A stretch of 64,000 nucleotides of DNA from Clostridium estertheticum subsp. estertheticum (GCF_001877035.1 NZ_CP015756.1:1727001-1791000); one strand, 5' to 3'; positions 27,716 through 37,969 are shown, counted from the first letter of the stretch. Notes: generated from the sequence alone by a model not told the origin. Numbers and translations are program-made.

Positions 27716-29245
27716 ATGAAAGAAATATTTTTGACAGGGAATGATTTAACTTTAGAGGAAATGGTAAGTATAGCTAGAAGAGGTTGTAAGGTTTCAATAA
27801 AAGAAAGTGCTCTAGAAAGAGTTAAAAAATCAAGAGCGATAATTGATGATATAGTTAAAAATGAAAAGGCTGTTTATGGTGTAACTACAGGTTTTGGCGA
27901 ATTTTGTAATGTGAGTATTTCTAAAGAAGATTGTAGAATGCTTCAAAGAAATTTGATCTGTTCACATGCTTGTGGATATGGTACTAAATTCTCAAATGAC
28001 GTTGTACGAGCTATAATGCTTTTAAGAGCTAATGCACTATCAAAAGGATTTTCAGGAATAAGACCAAATACTTTACAAACACTGGTTGAAATGATTAATA
28101 AAGGAGTTTATCCAATAATTCCTGAAAAAGGATCTTTGGGGGCATCAGGAGATTTAGCTCCACTTGCACATATGGTTTTACCTATGATTGGCGAAGGGGA
28201 AGCAGAGTATAAAGGAGAAATATTACCAGGCAGCATTGCTATGGAAAGAGCAGGAATTACCATAATAGAACTTGATGCAAAAGAAGGATTAGCACTTATA
28301 AATGGCACTCAAGTTTTAACTGCAACAGGAGCTTTAGCTACTTATGATGCCATAAAGTTATTAAAAGTTAGTGATATAGCGGCAGCTTTGTCAATGGAAG
28401 CTTTAAGAGGGATTACAGATGCTTTTGATCCAAGGATTCATGTACTAAGACCACATCCAGGACAACTAGCAACAGCAAGAAATATATTAAAACTAGTTGA
28501 AGGCAGTACTTATGTAACAAGACAAGGCGAAATAAGAGTGCAGGATGCTTACTCATTAAGATGTATACCACAAATTCATGGTGCAAGCAAGGATGCCATA
28601 AATTATGTAAAAGCTCAAGTTGAAATGGAAATAAATTCAGTTACAGATAATCCTATAGTAACAGAAGAAGGGGATGTAATTTCAGGAGGTAATTTTCACG
28701 GAGAACCTATGGCGTTAAGTTTTGACTTCTTAGGAATTGGATCAGCTGAAATCGCTAGCGTATCTGAAAGAAGATTAGAAAGATTAATCAACCCTCAATT
28801 GAATGATTTGCCAGCGTTCTTAGCTAAACATGGTGGATTAAACTCAGGATTTATGATTACCCAATATGCAGCAGCAGCTTTAGTATCTGAAAATAAAATA
28901 CTAGCTCATCCTGCATCAGTAGACTCAATACCTTCATCAGCTAATCAAGAAGACTTAGTTAGTATGGGAACAATAGCAGCAAGAAAGGCTAGAGACATAG
29001 TTGATAATGCAACTAGAGTAGTTTCAACAGAAATATTAGCTGCATGTCAAGCTATAGATTTCAGAAAAGGTGCTGGATTTAAACTTGGCATGGCAACCCA
29101 AGAAGCTTACAATTTAGTTAGGAAATCTGTAGACTTTATTGAGTACGATATAGTTATGTATAAAGATTTAGATAGAGTTACTGAACTTGTTAAGAGCGGA
29201 AAATTATTAGAAGCAGTAGAAAAAATAGTTGAAATAGAATATTAA
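27716..29245 (+). CDS. hutH: Histidine ammonia-lyase
   Basis: Converts histidine to urocanate and ammonia. The 509-residue length is typical. The Ala-Ser-Gly triad that cyclises to the MIO electrophile is at 143-145 within GSLGASGDLAPL, and the active-site loop VYGVTTGFGEF is present at about 53-63. AGGGGGT precedes the ATG. It is the first gene of the hut operon. Confidence 0.97.
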   Translation: MKEIFLTGNDLTLEEMVSIARRGCKVSIKESALERVKKSRAIIDDIVKNEKAVYGVTTGFGEFCNVSISKEDCRMLQRNLICSHACGYGTKFSNDVVRAIMLLRANALSKGFSGIRPNTLQTLVEMINKGVYPIIPEKGSLGASGDLAPLAHMVLPMIGEGEAEYKGEILPGSIAMERAGITIIELDAKEGLALINGTQVLTATGALATYDAIKLLKVSDIAAALSMEALRGITDAFDPRIHVLRPHPGQLATARNILKLVEGSTYVTRQGEIRVQDAYSLRCIPQIHGASKDAINYVKAQVEMEINSVTDNPIVTEEGDVISGGNFHGEPMALSFDFLGIGSAEIASVSERRLERLINPQLNDLPAFLAKHGGLNSGFMITQYAAAALVSENKILAHPASVDSIPSSANQEDLVSMGTIAARKARDIVDNATRVVSTEILAACQAIDFRKGAGFKLGMATQEAYNLVRKSVDFIEYDIVMYKDLDRVTELVKSGKLLEAVEKIVEIEY

Positions 29246-29345
29246 TATAACATAAAGTAGAAAAGTGGGTGTCACAGAATAGAAATTATTTTCTGTCTTG
29301 GAGATTACAAATAACTTTGTGTAAACAAAATAAAGGGAGGCTTTT

Positions 29346-30851
29346 ATGAGTAATAATGTAGTAGAGGATACAAGTGAAAGTGGGTTAAAACGATCTCTAA
29401 AACCAAGACATATGAACATGATTGCTATAGGGGGTGCAATCGGAACAGGTCTATTCTTTACTTGTGGTAACGCCGTTAGTTCTTCAGGGCCTGGTGGTGC
29501 AATTGTAGCATACGGTATCATGGGTATTCTTGTGTTTTTCTTAATGACATCACTGGGAGAAATGGCAACATTGATACCAAGTGCTGGTTCATTTGAAACC
29601 TACGCATCAAGATTTATCGATCCGGCGCTGGGATTTGCATTAGGCTGGAACTATTGGTTTAACTGGGCTATCACCGTAGCGGCAGAATTGGTTGCAGCTG
29701 GACTTGTTATTAAATTTTGGTTACCTAGTACTCAAACAACATTTTGGAGTATAGGATTCTTGATTATTTTAGTAAGTTTAAATCTCATGTCTGCAAGAGC
29801 ATATGGTGAAGGTGAATTTTGGTTTGCAAGTATTAAGGTAGTAACAATTATTGTATTTCTTATTGTTGGTGTACTTATTATATTTGGAATCATGGGAGGC
29901 CATTCAATAGGTTTTAGTAATTGGGTGATAAATGATGGCAAAGGTCATGCTGCACCATTTGTTGGAGGTGGAGTAGCAATATTATCAGGCTTTTTAGTAG
30001 CAGGATTTTCTTTCGCAGGTACAGAGGTGGTCGGTCTTGCAGCTGGTGAATCAGAAAACCCAGAAAAGGATGTACCAAAAGCAATAAATACAGTTTTTTG
30101 GAGAATACTTATATTCTACATTGGTGCAATTGCTGTTATTAGTTTTATTATTCCTTTTACTGATCACAATCTATTGAAAAATAGTGTATCAGATGTAGCA
30201 TTTAGCCCATTTACTATGGTATTCCAAAGATCTGGTATCGCAGCTGCTGCTTCCATAATGAATGCAGTTATATTAACTTCTGTTCTTTCCTGTGGTAACT
30301 CAGGACTTTATGCAGGATCTCGCATGATATACGCTATGGCTAAAGAAGGAAAAGCTCCAAAATGCTTTGGAAAATTAAATAAGAGAGGTGTTCCAACAAA
30401 TGCACTTATTCTTACCGCAGCTGTTGCATCAACAGCTTTCCTTGCATCGCTTGTTGGTGATGGTAAGATATACTATATACTTTACAACTTATCTGGAATC
30501 ACAATTTTTATAGCATGGTTGGGAATAGCAGTTTGTCACTACAGATTCAGAAAAGCTTATGTTGCTCAAGGTAGAAAAATTGAAGACTTAAAATATAAAG
30601 CAGTGCTTTATCCATTTGGTCCTATATTTGCACTGATACTTTGTGTTGTTGTTTTATTTGGTGCTAATATATGGGTTTTCAAAGCTGCAACTTTCAGCTG
30701 GTTTGACTTTATAACTAACTATGGAATTATTCTTGTAGTTATAGGTTTTTACCTTGGATACAAGAAAGTAAACAAAACAAAGATAGTCCCTCTCATGGAA
30801 TGTGATTTTGAGCTTAGAGACTGCGAGAAATCAAATAATAAGAAATTGTAA
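29346..30851 (+). CDS. Amino acid permease (APC family), probable histidine uptake
   Basis: A 501-residue protein with about 12 hydrophobic segments. The first has the APC superfamily motif MIAIGGAIGTGLF after the sequence LKRSLKPRHM, as in lysine/histidine-type permeases of the amino-acid transporter family. FAGTEVVGLAAGESENPEKDVPKA is the typical TM6 region loop. Its place between hutH and hutD makes histidine the likely substrate; sequence alone does not settle it. AAAGGGAGG precedes ATG 29346. Confidence 0.88.
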   Translation: MSNNVVEDTSESGLKRSLKPRHMNMIAIGGAIGTGLFFTCGNAVSSSGPGGAIVAYGIMGILVFFLMTSLGEMATLIPSAGSFETYASRFIDPALGFALGWNYWFNWAITVAAELVAAGLVIKFWLPSTQTTFWSIGFLIILVSLNLMSARAYGEGEFWFASIKVVTIIVFLIVGVLIIFGIMGGHSIGFSNWVINDGKGHAAPFVGGGVAILSGFLVAGFSFAGTEVVGLAAGESENPEKDVPKAINTVFWRILIFYIGAIAVISFIIPFTDHNLLKNSVSDVAFSPFTMVFQRSGIAAAASIMNAVILTSVLSCGNSGLYAGSRMIYAMAKEGKAPKCFGKLNKRGVPTNALILTAAVASTAFLASLVGDGKIYYILYNLSGITIFIAWLGIAVCHYRFRKAYVAQGRKIEDLKYKAVLYPFGPIFALILCVVVLFGANIWVFKAATFSWFDFITNYGIILVVIGFYLGYKKVNKTKIVPLMECDFELRDCEKSNNKKL

Positions 30852-30865
30852 TAAACAAATAAACT

Positions 30866-30911
30866 AATTCCTTAAGATATTACATGAAAATGTAACACTT
30901 CTTAAGGAATT
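30866..30911 (+). terminator. Hairpin between permease and hutD
   Basis: AATTCCTTAAG pairs with CTTAAGGAATT, enclosing an inner stem ATTACAT/ATGTAA, and the right arm is followed by TTTATC. It lies inside the hut gene row, so it may be a partial terminator that lowers expression of the downstream genes. Confidence 0.65.
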
Positions 30912-30942
30912 TTATCTTAAGAAGTAGCAGGAGGATTTATAA

Positions 30943-31575
30943 ATGCCTTACAATATTGAAATAATTAAAAAAGAGCAATATAAAACAAGTAAATGGTCTG
31001 GGGGTACAACAACTGAGCTTTGTATTTATCCTAGGGATTCACTATATGTTGATCGTAATTTTAAATGGAGGCTAAGTTCTGCAAAGGTTGAAGTAGAAGA
31101 ATCTATATTTACATCTTTACCAGGAATAGCTAGGATCATTATGATTATTGAAGGAGAAATACTTCTTAAACATAAAGGACATTATAATGCTGTGCTAAAA
31201 AGATTTGAACAGGATAATTTTAGTGGAGAGTGGACAACAACAAGTTTTGGTAAGGTAATAGATTTTAATTTAATGATGGCACAAGATTATAATGGAAAAT
31301 TAGAATCAATTTTTTTTAATAAAGGTGAGACTAAAGATATAATATTATACAGCAATGTGAATGCTTCTTTAAAGTGTTCTCAAATAACAGAAGCTTTTTA
31401 TGTAGTGAAAGGTGATGTGAAAATAGTTACAGGAACAAAGAAACCAATAAATCTTAATAAAGGTGATTTAGCATTAGTAACTACAATAGAGAAAGAAAAT
31501 AATTCGGAACTTAAAATTTATAGTAGTCAGGAAGAAGCGAGTATTATAAGAGCTTCAATATTCCTAACTACTTAA
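30943..31575 (+). CDS. hutD: HutD-family protein
   Basis: A 210-residue bicupin of the HutD family, found in many histidine utilisation operons. The family hallmark WSGGTTTEL near the N-terminus and RLSSAKVEV are visible. HutD is proposed to act as a governor that limits pathway flux, possibly by binding formylglutamate or urocanate; its exact role is not settled. AGGAGG precedes ATG 30943. Confidence 0.88.
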   Translation: MPYNIEIIKKEQYKTSKWSGGTTTELCIYPRDSLYVDRNFKWRLSSAKVEVEESIFTSLPGIARIIMIIEGEILLKHKGHYNAVLKRFEQDNFSGEWTTTSFGKVIDFNLMMAQDYNGKLESIFFNKGETKDIILYSNVNASLKCSQITEAFYVVKGDVKIVTGTKKPINLNKGDLALVTTIEKENNSELKIYSSQEEASIIRASIFLTT

Positions 31576-31670
31576 ATTATTTTAGATGATAAACTTAAAA
31601 AATAGATGTTTTAATGACGATTCTTTACTAAAATGTAAGTAAAATAAAATATAGAAAGGAAGGATAATAA

Positions 31671-33698
31671 ATGATTAGCAACATGAATATTAAAGAGGCT
31701 ATGACAATTTCTTTAGATGATTATTTGCCTAATATGCCTGAATTTGTTAGGGGTATAAGAAGAGCTCCAGATAGAGGCTTCCATCTTTCAAAATCTCAGA
31801 CAGAAATATCACTTAAGAATGCACTTCGTTATATTCCAGAGAAATATCATGAAGTGCTTATACCAGAATTTATGAATGAGCTTACTACAAGAGGCAGAAT
31901 ATATGGATACAGATTTCGGCCCGAAGGAAGAATATATGGAAAATCAATAGATGAATATGAAGGGAAATGTGCAGAAGGTAAAGCTTTTCAGGTTATGATT
32001 GATAATAATCTTGATTCCGATGTGGCGTTATATCCTTATGAGCTTGTTACTTACGGTGAAACAGGAAGTGTATGCCAAAATTGGATGCAATATAGACTTA
32101 TAAAGAAATATCTAGAAATAATGACTCAAGATCAAACTTTGGTTTTAGAATCAGGACATCCTCTTGGACTTTTCAAATCAAAACCTGATGCACCAAGAGT
32201 AATAATTACAAATTCACTGATGATAGGCATGTTTGATAATCAAAAGGATTGGGAAATAGCAGAGGAAATGGGTGTTGCAAATTATGGACAAATGACTGCA
32301 GGTGGATGGATGTATATAGGACCTCAGGGCATAGTTCATGGTACTTACAATACTTTATTAAATGCAGGCAGAATGAAGCTTGGTATTCCCAATGATGGTG
32401 ACTTAAGAGGGCATATATTTGTAACATCAGGTTTGGGTGGTATGAGTGGTGCTCAGCCAAAAGCAATTGAAATAGCAAATAGTGTGGGGATTGTAGCTGA
32501 GGTTGATGAATCAAGAATTCAAACAAGACTTAATCAAGGATGGGTTATGAGGCAATCATCAGATCTTGATGAGGTATTTGAAATTGCCGAGGAGTATTTG
32601 AAAAAGAAAGAGCCAATGTCAATTGGATATCATGGAAATATAGTTGATTTGCTAGAGTATATAGTGAAAAACAACAAAAGTATTGACTTGTTATCTGACC
32701 AAACATCCTGTCATGCGGCTTATGAAGGTGGTTATTGTCCTAAGGGAGTAACATTTGAGGAAAGAACAGAGCTTCTTGCTAAGGATAGGGACACCTTTTG
32801 TAAATTAGTTGATAAGAGTTTAAGACGTCACTTTGAACTTATAAAAACATTGGTTGAAAGAGGAACATATTTCTTTGATTATGGTAACTCATTTATGAAA
32901 GCAATTTATGATGCTGGGGTTAAGGAAATATCAAAAAATGGAGTAGATGAAAAGGATGGCTTTATATTTCCATCTTACGTAGAGGATATAATGGGACCTC
33001 AGCTATTCGATTATGGATATGGACCATTTAGATGGGTATGTTTAAGTGGAAAGAATGAAGACTTAATTAAAACAGACCATGCTGCAATGAGCTGTATAGA
33101 TCCAAATAGAAGATATCAGGATAGAGATAACTATAATTGGATAAGGGATGCAGAAAAAAATAATCTTGTGGTTGGTACCAAAGCAAGAATACTTTATCAG
33201 GATGCTACAGGAAGAGTAAATATAGCTCTTAAGTTCAATGAAATGGTAAGAAAAGGAGAGATAGGAATTGTTATGATGGGTAGAGATCATCATGATGTAA
33301 GTGGTACTGATTCACCATTTAGAGAAACTTCTAATATAAAAGATGGAAGTAACGTTATGGCAGATATGGCTGTGCAATGTTTTGCAGGAAATGCAGCAAG
33401 GGGTATGAGTCTTGTAGCACTTCATAACGGAGGTGGTGTTGGAATTGGGAAATCTATAAATGGAGGATTTGGTCTTGTACTTGACGGAAGTTATAGAGTA
33501 GATGAGATAATTAAATCTGCGCTTTCCTGGGATGTTATGAGTGGAGTTGCAAGACGTTCTTGGGCAAGAAATGAGCATTCAATAGAAACAGCCATAGAAT
33601 TTAATAATACACATAGGGGAACAGACCATGTTACTATTCCATATTTAACAAATGAAAAACTTGTAGCGGATACTGTTAGTAAGCATTTTGATAAGTAA
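31671..33698 (+). CDS. hutU: Urocanate hydratase (long form)
   Basis: Converts urocanate to 4-imidazolone-5-propionate with tightly bound NAD. At 675 residues it belongs to the longer form (like the animal enzyme) rather than the roughly 555-residue proteobacterial/Bacillus form. NAD-binding features include TSGLGGMSGAQPKA, and the conserved YGYGPFRWVCLSG and the GRDHHDVSGTDSPFRET active-site region are present. GGAAGGATAATAAATG marks the start. Confidence 0.95.
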   Translation: MISNMNIKEAMTISLDDYLPNMPEFVRGIRRAPDRGFHLSKSQTEISLKNALRYIPEKYHEVLIPEFMNELTTRGRIYGYRFRPEGRIYGKSIDEYEGKCAEGKAFQVMIDNNLDSDVALYPYELVTYGETGSVCQNWMQYRLIKKYLEIMTQDQTLVLESGHPLGLFKSKPDAPRVIITNSLMIGMFDNQKDWEIAEEMGVANYGQMTAGGWMYIGPQGIVHGTYNTLLNAGRMKLGIPNDGDLRGHIFVTSGLGGMSGAQPKAIEIANSVGIVAEVDESRIQTRLNQGWVMRQSSDLDEVFEIAEEYLKKKEPMSIGYHGNIVDLLEYIVKNNKSIDLLSDQTSCHAAYEGGYCPKGVTFEERTELLAKDRDTFCKLVDKSLRRHFELIKTLVERGTYFFDYGNSFMKAIYDAGVKEISKNGVDEKDGFIFPSYVEDIMGPQLFDYGYGPFRWVCLSGKNEDLIKTDHAAMSCIDPNRRYQDRDNYNWIRDAEKNNLVVGTKARILYQDATGRVNIALKFNEMVRKGEIGIVMMGRDHHDVSGTDSPFRETSNIKDGSNVMADMAVQCFAGNAARGMSLVALHNGGGVGIGKSINGGFGLVLDGSYRVDEIIKSALSWDVMSGVARRSWARNEHSIETAIEFNNTHRGTDHVTIPYLTNEKLVADTVSKHFDK

Positions 33699-33720
33699 TA
33701 TATTTGAGAGGGATGTATTT

Positions 33721-34974
33721 ATGATAAAAAAAGATTTACTTATAATAAATGCCGCAGAGCTTGTTACTTGTAGCGGGTTCAAAGCAAAATACGGTGAGGA
33801 AATGAAAAACATTCATACCATTAAAAATGGGGCCGTTGTTATTGAAGGTGGCATAATTAAAGCTGTTAATACTACAGAAGAAATATTGAAAACTTATAAT
33901 GAAGAAGATTTTGAAGTTATAGACGCATCTAATAAATGTGTGCTTCCAGGATTTGTAGACTCTCACACTCATTTTATATTTGGTGGCTACAGGGCAGACG
34001 AATTTGCTTGGAGACTCAGGGGAGATAGCTATATGGATATAATGGAGAGAGGCGGTGGAATACAAAACACAGTAAAAGCAACAAGGGATGCTTCATTTGA
34101 GGAACTTTATAATGTTGGGTTTGAAAGGCTTAATGACATGATTAAGCTTGGAGTAACAACTGTTGAAGGTAAAAGTGGCTATGGTCTTGATTTAGATACG
34201 GAAATAAAGCAGCTTAAGGTTATGAAGAAACTTAATGAAGAACATGTTATGGACCTCGCAATTACATTTTTAGGTGCTCATTCAATTCCACCTGAATACA
34301 AAGGGAAAAATAATGAGTACATTGACTTTATTATAGATAATGTTCTCCCTGTTGTTAAAGATGAGAATCTCGCAGAGTTTTGTGATGTTTTTTGTGAAGA
34401 CAAGGTTTTTTCTGTAGAGGAATCACGAAAACTTCTTTTAAAAGCAAAAGAAATGGGTTTTAAACTTAAACTTCATGCAGATGAAATTGTCACTCTTGGA
34501 GGTTCAGAGCTTGCAGCAGAGGTGGGGGCAATATCTGCTGATCATTTATTACATGCTTCAGACGAGGGAATAAAGGCAATGGCTGCGAAAAAAGTAATTT
34601 CGACTCTCCTTCCATGTACTGCATTTTGCTTAAAAGAGCCATATGCAAGAGCAAGGGAGATGATTGATAGTGGATGCGGCGTAGCACTGGCATCAGACTT
34701 TAATCCAGGGAGTTGTTTTACATATTCAATCCCTTTGGTATTCGCAGTGGCAGCTATATATATGAAGATGAGTATGGAAGAGGCTATAACGGCGCTTACA
34801 ATAAATGGTGCTGCCGCAGTCGGTAGAGCAGATTCCATTGGAAGCATAGACCCTGGTAAGAAGGGTGACATTGTTATTTTGAAATATCCTTCTTATAATT
34901 TTATACCATATAATACGGGTATAAACATTGTGGAGAAAGTAATTAAAGATGGGAATGTAGTTGTTAATATATAA
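33721..34974 (+). CDS. hutI: Imidazolonepropionase
   Basis: A 417-residue amidohydrolase that opens imidazolone propionate to formiminoglutamate. Metal ligands are seen in SHTHFIFGGYRADEF (HxH), in FLGAHSIPPE, in LHADEI and in the C-terminal ALASDFNPGSC. ATG 33721 follows GAGAGGGA. The frame is open 11 codons upstream and overlaps the hutU end, but no ribosome site supports that start. Confidence 0.96.
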   Translation: MIKKDLLIINAAELVTCSGFKAKYGEEMKNIHTIKNGAVVIEGGIIKAVNTTEEILKTYNEEDFEVIDASNKCVLPGFVDSHTHFIFGGYRADEFAWRLRGDSYMDIMERGGGIQNTVKATRDASFEELYNVGFERLNDMIKLGVTTVEGKSGYGLDLDTEIKQLKVMKKLNEEHVMDLAITFLGAHSIPPEYKGKNNEYIDFIIDNVLPVVKDENLAEFCDVFCEDKVFSVEESRKLLLKAKEMGFKLKLHADEIVTLGGSELAAEVGAISADHLLHASDEGIKAMAAKKVISTLLPCTAFCLKEPYARAREMIDSGCGVALASDFNPGSCFTYSIPLVFAVAAIYMKMSMEEAITALTINGAAAVGRADSIGSIDPGKKGDIVILKYPSYNFIPYNTGINIVEKVIKDGNVVVNI

Positions 34975-35004
34975 TTAATCCTAAATAGCAAAGGAGATAA
35001 TAAT

Positions 35005-35901
35005 ATGGCAAAATTAGTAGAATGTGTTCCAAATTTTAGTGAAGGTATAAATAAGAAAATAATTGAAAGTATAGTTGATGAAGTGAGAAATGCAGAAAAT
35101 GTAAAATTACTTGATTACTCTTCTGATAAAGACCATAACAGGACAGTTGTTACATTTGTTGCTGCACCTGAAGACGCTAAAAAGGCGGCTTTTCAGCTAA
35201 TTAAAAGAGCATCAGAGCTTATAGATATGAGGACTCAAAAAGGTGCTCATCCAAGAATGGGAGCAACAGATGTTGTTCCATTTATTCCAATTCAAGATGT
35301 TACCACAGAGGAATGTGTCTTGATGGCTAAAGAGCTTGCAAAGAAGGTTGGAGAAGAATTAAATATACCTGTTTATCTTTATGAAGATGCAGCTACTTGC
35401 AAATCACGAACAAATCTTGCTAATATTAGAAAAGGTCAATATGAAGGATTCTTTGAAAAAATAAAACTTCCAGAATGGAAACCTGATTTTGGACCATGTG
35501 AAATGAATGAAAAAAGTGGGTGCACTGTTATAGGTGCTAGATTTCCACTTGTAGCATACAATGTGAACTTAGGTACAGATAATATGGAAATTGCAACTGC
35601 TATTGCTAAAAAGGTAAGATTTATAGGAGGCGGGCTTAGATTTGTAAAGGCCATGGGCGTTAAACTTAGCGAAAGAAATATAGTTCAAATTTCTATGAAT
35701 CTTGTAAATTATGAAAAGACTGCTGTATACAGAGCACATGAAATGGTTAAAATGGAAGCTCAGCGTTATGGAGTAGCCGTTGTTGGTAGTGAAGTTATTG
35801 GATTGGTTCCTATGAAAGCATTAATAGACTGTGCTGAATATTATCTTCAAATAGAAAACTTTGATATAAGTCAAATACTTGAAAAGAAACTTTCAGAATA
35901 A
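35005..35901 (+). CDS. ftcD: Glutamate formimidoyltransferase
   Basis: Transfers the formimino group of formiminoglutamate to tetrahydrofolate, giving glutamate and 5-formimino-THF. The 298-residue protein is the stand-alone transferase part of the bifunctional animal FTCD. Typical segments are VPNFSEG at the N-terminus and KGAHPRMGATDVVPFIP at about 78-95. AAAGGAG precedes the ATG. Works with the cyclodeaminase gene that follows. Confidence 0.96.
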   Translation: MAKLVECVPNFSEGINKKIIESIVDEVRNAENVKLLDYSSDKDHNRTVVTFVAAPEDAKKAAFQLIKRASELIDMRTQKGAHPRMGATDVVPFIPIQDVTTEECVLMAKELAKKVGEELNIPVYLYEDAATCKSRTNLANIRKGQYEGFFEKIKLPEWKPDFGPCEMNEKSGCTVIGARFPLVAYNVNLGTDNMEIATAIAKKVRFIGGGLRFVKAMGVKLSERNIVQISMNLVNYEKTAVYRAHEMVKMEAQRYGVAVVGSEVIGLVPMKALIDCAEYYLQIENFDISQILEKKLSE

Positions 35902-35971
35902 GGAATTAACAGGATTATTTTAGGCGCCTATTCATATTATGTCTAAAATATAGAGGGAGGAGAACATTATT

Positions 35972-36592
35972 ATGTTATTAGTTGATAAAAGTGTTAGAGA
36001 ATTCATTGATCAAACTTCTCAAAATTGTCCTGTCCCAGGAGGGGGAAGTATTGCGGCACTATCAGGTGCATCTGCGGCAGCTCTTGTTTCAATGGTTGCA
36101 AGTTTAACCATTGGCAAAAAGGGTTATGACGATAGTGAAGTTATGATGAAAGAAGTTTATGAACAAGCAAATAAATATAAAGAAAAGTTTATAGAATATA
36201 TTGATGCAGATTCAGAATCTTTTCATGGTGTAATGGATGCCTTCAAATTACCAAAAAACAATGATGAAGAAAAAGCTACAAGAAAAGAAATTATCCAAAA
36301 TGCATTAAAGTATGCATCAGAGACCCCATACAAAATAGCAGAAAGTGCATATAGACTTATGGAATATTCAGAAATAGCAGTAGAACATGGAAATAAAAAT
36401 GCAGTAACAGATGCTGCTGTGTCAGCTATGATGGCAAGAAGTGCAGTTCTATCAGCTCTTTACAATGTGAAAATAAATTTAGCCTCAATAAATGATAGTG
36501 AGTTTGTAGCTACATTTGAAAAAAAAGTATCAGCTCTTGAAACAAATGTAGTTGAGCGAGAAAAACGCATACTTAGTAAAGTAGTTATATAA
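35972..36592 (+). CDS. fchA: Formimino-THF cyclodeaminase / methenyl-THF cyclohydrolase family protein
   Basis: A 206-residue all-helical protein corresponding to the C-terminal domain of animal FTCD. The glycine-rich CPVPGGGSIAALSGASAAALVSMVA near the N-terminus is the family signature. It should release ammonia from 5-formimino-THF to give 5,10-methenyl-THF; some members act as cyclohydrolases. AGGGAGGAG precedes ATG 35972, and a strong terminator follows the stop. Confidence 0.9.
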   Translation: MLLVDKSVREFIDQTSQNCPVPGGGSIAALSGASAAALVSMVASLTIGKKGYDDSEVMMKEVYEQANKYKEKFIEYIDADSESFHGVMDAFKLPKNNDEEKATRKEIIQNALKYASETPYKIAESAYRLMEYSEIAVEHGNKNAVTDAAVSAMMARSAVLSALYNVKINLASINDSEFVATFEKKVSALETNVVEREKRILSKVVI

Positions 36593-36600
36593 TAGGGCTA

Positions 36601-36640
36601 CAACCCAAGGTAAATCATCATTTGCCTTGGGTTGTTTTTT
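36601..36640 (+). terminator. Terminator after fchA
   Basis: CAACCCAAGG with a few further pairs (GTAAA/TTTGC side) closes on CCTTGGGTTG around TCATCA and is followed by TTTTTT. It separates the FtcD/FchA end of the operon from hutG. Confidence 0.85.
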
Positions 36641-36726
36641 AATATGTTTAGCAGATTGAACATTATATTCAAAATATAATGATGATAGCTATGTATTTTT
36701 ATAAATAATTTGGGAGGCTAATTATT

Positions 36727-37749
36727 ATGTTTGATAAAAATTATAAAATAACAAATGAAGGGGTTTGGCAGGGACGAACTGATAGTGAAAGCAATTATGA
36801 TGCTTTTAGATGGCATCAATGTGTAAAGATAATAGATTTAAAGAGAGATGATTTAATTCTCTATACAGGAAAACTAGGATTCGCTTTTATTGGTTTTTGT
36901 TGTGATGAAGGCGTAAGGCGTAATGGAGGTAGGACAGGAGCAGCTAATGGTCCCAAAAGCATAAGAAAAGAATTATCCAATTTGCCATGTGATTTTTCAA
37001 AGGAAGTAAAACTTTTTGATGTAGGAGATATATGCTGTGAGGACTGTACTCTTGAAGAAAGTCAAGATCTATTATCGAAAGCAATCAAAAAGGTTTTGAG
37101 CTTAAATCTTTTCCCTATTGTTTTGGGTGGTGGTCACGAAGTCGCTTTTGGAAATTATATGGGTACATTAGATTACTTATCACAAAGGAGCAAAAAGCCC
37201 AATATCGGGATAATAAATTTTGATGCCCACTTTGATTTGAGACCTTGTACACAAGTAACCAGCTCCGGAACAATGTTTAGACAAATTGCAGATATTTGTA
37301 TAAAGAGAGAACTTGAATATTCTTATCTATGTATTGGAGTTCAAAAACACAGTAACACTATAGACCTTTTTAAAACAGCTGATACACTTGGAGTTAAATA
37401 TATGCTTGCAAAGGATATTATAGATAATGACAATTGGAAGCTGATGGAAGATATAGATGACTTTATAAAATTAAAAGATTATCTATATGTAACTATATGC
37501 TCCGATGTATTTTCTACAGCTTTTGCACCAGGAGTAAGTTCATCACAGCCACTTGGGTTAGATCCGGAACGTGTATTAAAGTTTCTTAAATACATTTTAA
37601 GGTCAAATAAGGTAGTAAGTTTTGATATAGCTGAGGTATCACCAAGATTTGATCAAGATGATGTTACAGCGAATTTGGCCGCTGTATTAATTTTTTCTGT
37701 TGTCAATACCATTTGTGGAATAAATAGGTTGTCGGCTTCTTCTTATTGA
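36727..37749 (+). CDS. hutG: Formimidoylglutamase (arginase family)
   Basis: A 340-residue arginase-fold hydrolase that would cleave formiminoglutamate to glutamate and formamide. Metal-binding motifs GGGHE (about 136-140) and NFDAHFD are intact. The third motif, usually DxD before the PGVS turn, reads ICSDVFSTAFAPGVS, so its first aspartate aligns with a cysteine. GGGAGG precedes the ATG. It gives the operon a second route for formiminoglutamate beside FtcD/FchA, and sits after a terminator, so it may be separately controlled. Confidence 0.85.
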   Translation: MFDKNYKITNEGVWQGRTDSESNYDAFRWHQCVKIIDLKRDDLILYTGKLGFAFIGFCCDEGVRRNGGRTGAANGPKSIRKELSNLPCDFSKEVKLFDVGDICCEDCTLEESQDLLSKAIKKVLSLNLFPIVLGGGHEVAFGNYMGTLDYLSQRSKKPNIGIINFDAHFDLRPCTQVTSSGTMFRQIADICIKRELEYSYLCIGVQKHSNTIDLFKTADTLGVKYMLAKDIIDNDNWKLMEDIDDFIKLKDYLYVTICSDVFSTAFAPGVSSSQPLGLDPERVLKFLKYILRSNKVVSFDIAEVSPRFDQDDVTANLAAVLIFSVVNTICGINRLSASSY

Positions 37750-37969
37750 TAGTGGGGGATATTTAAGTTAAAGCTATTGACATTAAGATTGAAAGAATGT
37801 ATATTGTAAATAAGAAGTTAATTGTATGAAATTGAATTTTGCACAATTAATGTAAAATATGATAGAATAGTAATTGCTTTATTAACATATTTATTAATAG
37901 TAGGTGTTAATACTGAAATAATTACATTAAAGAGTTACTAATTATTAGATATTAAAAGGAGAGAGTAAA

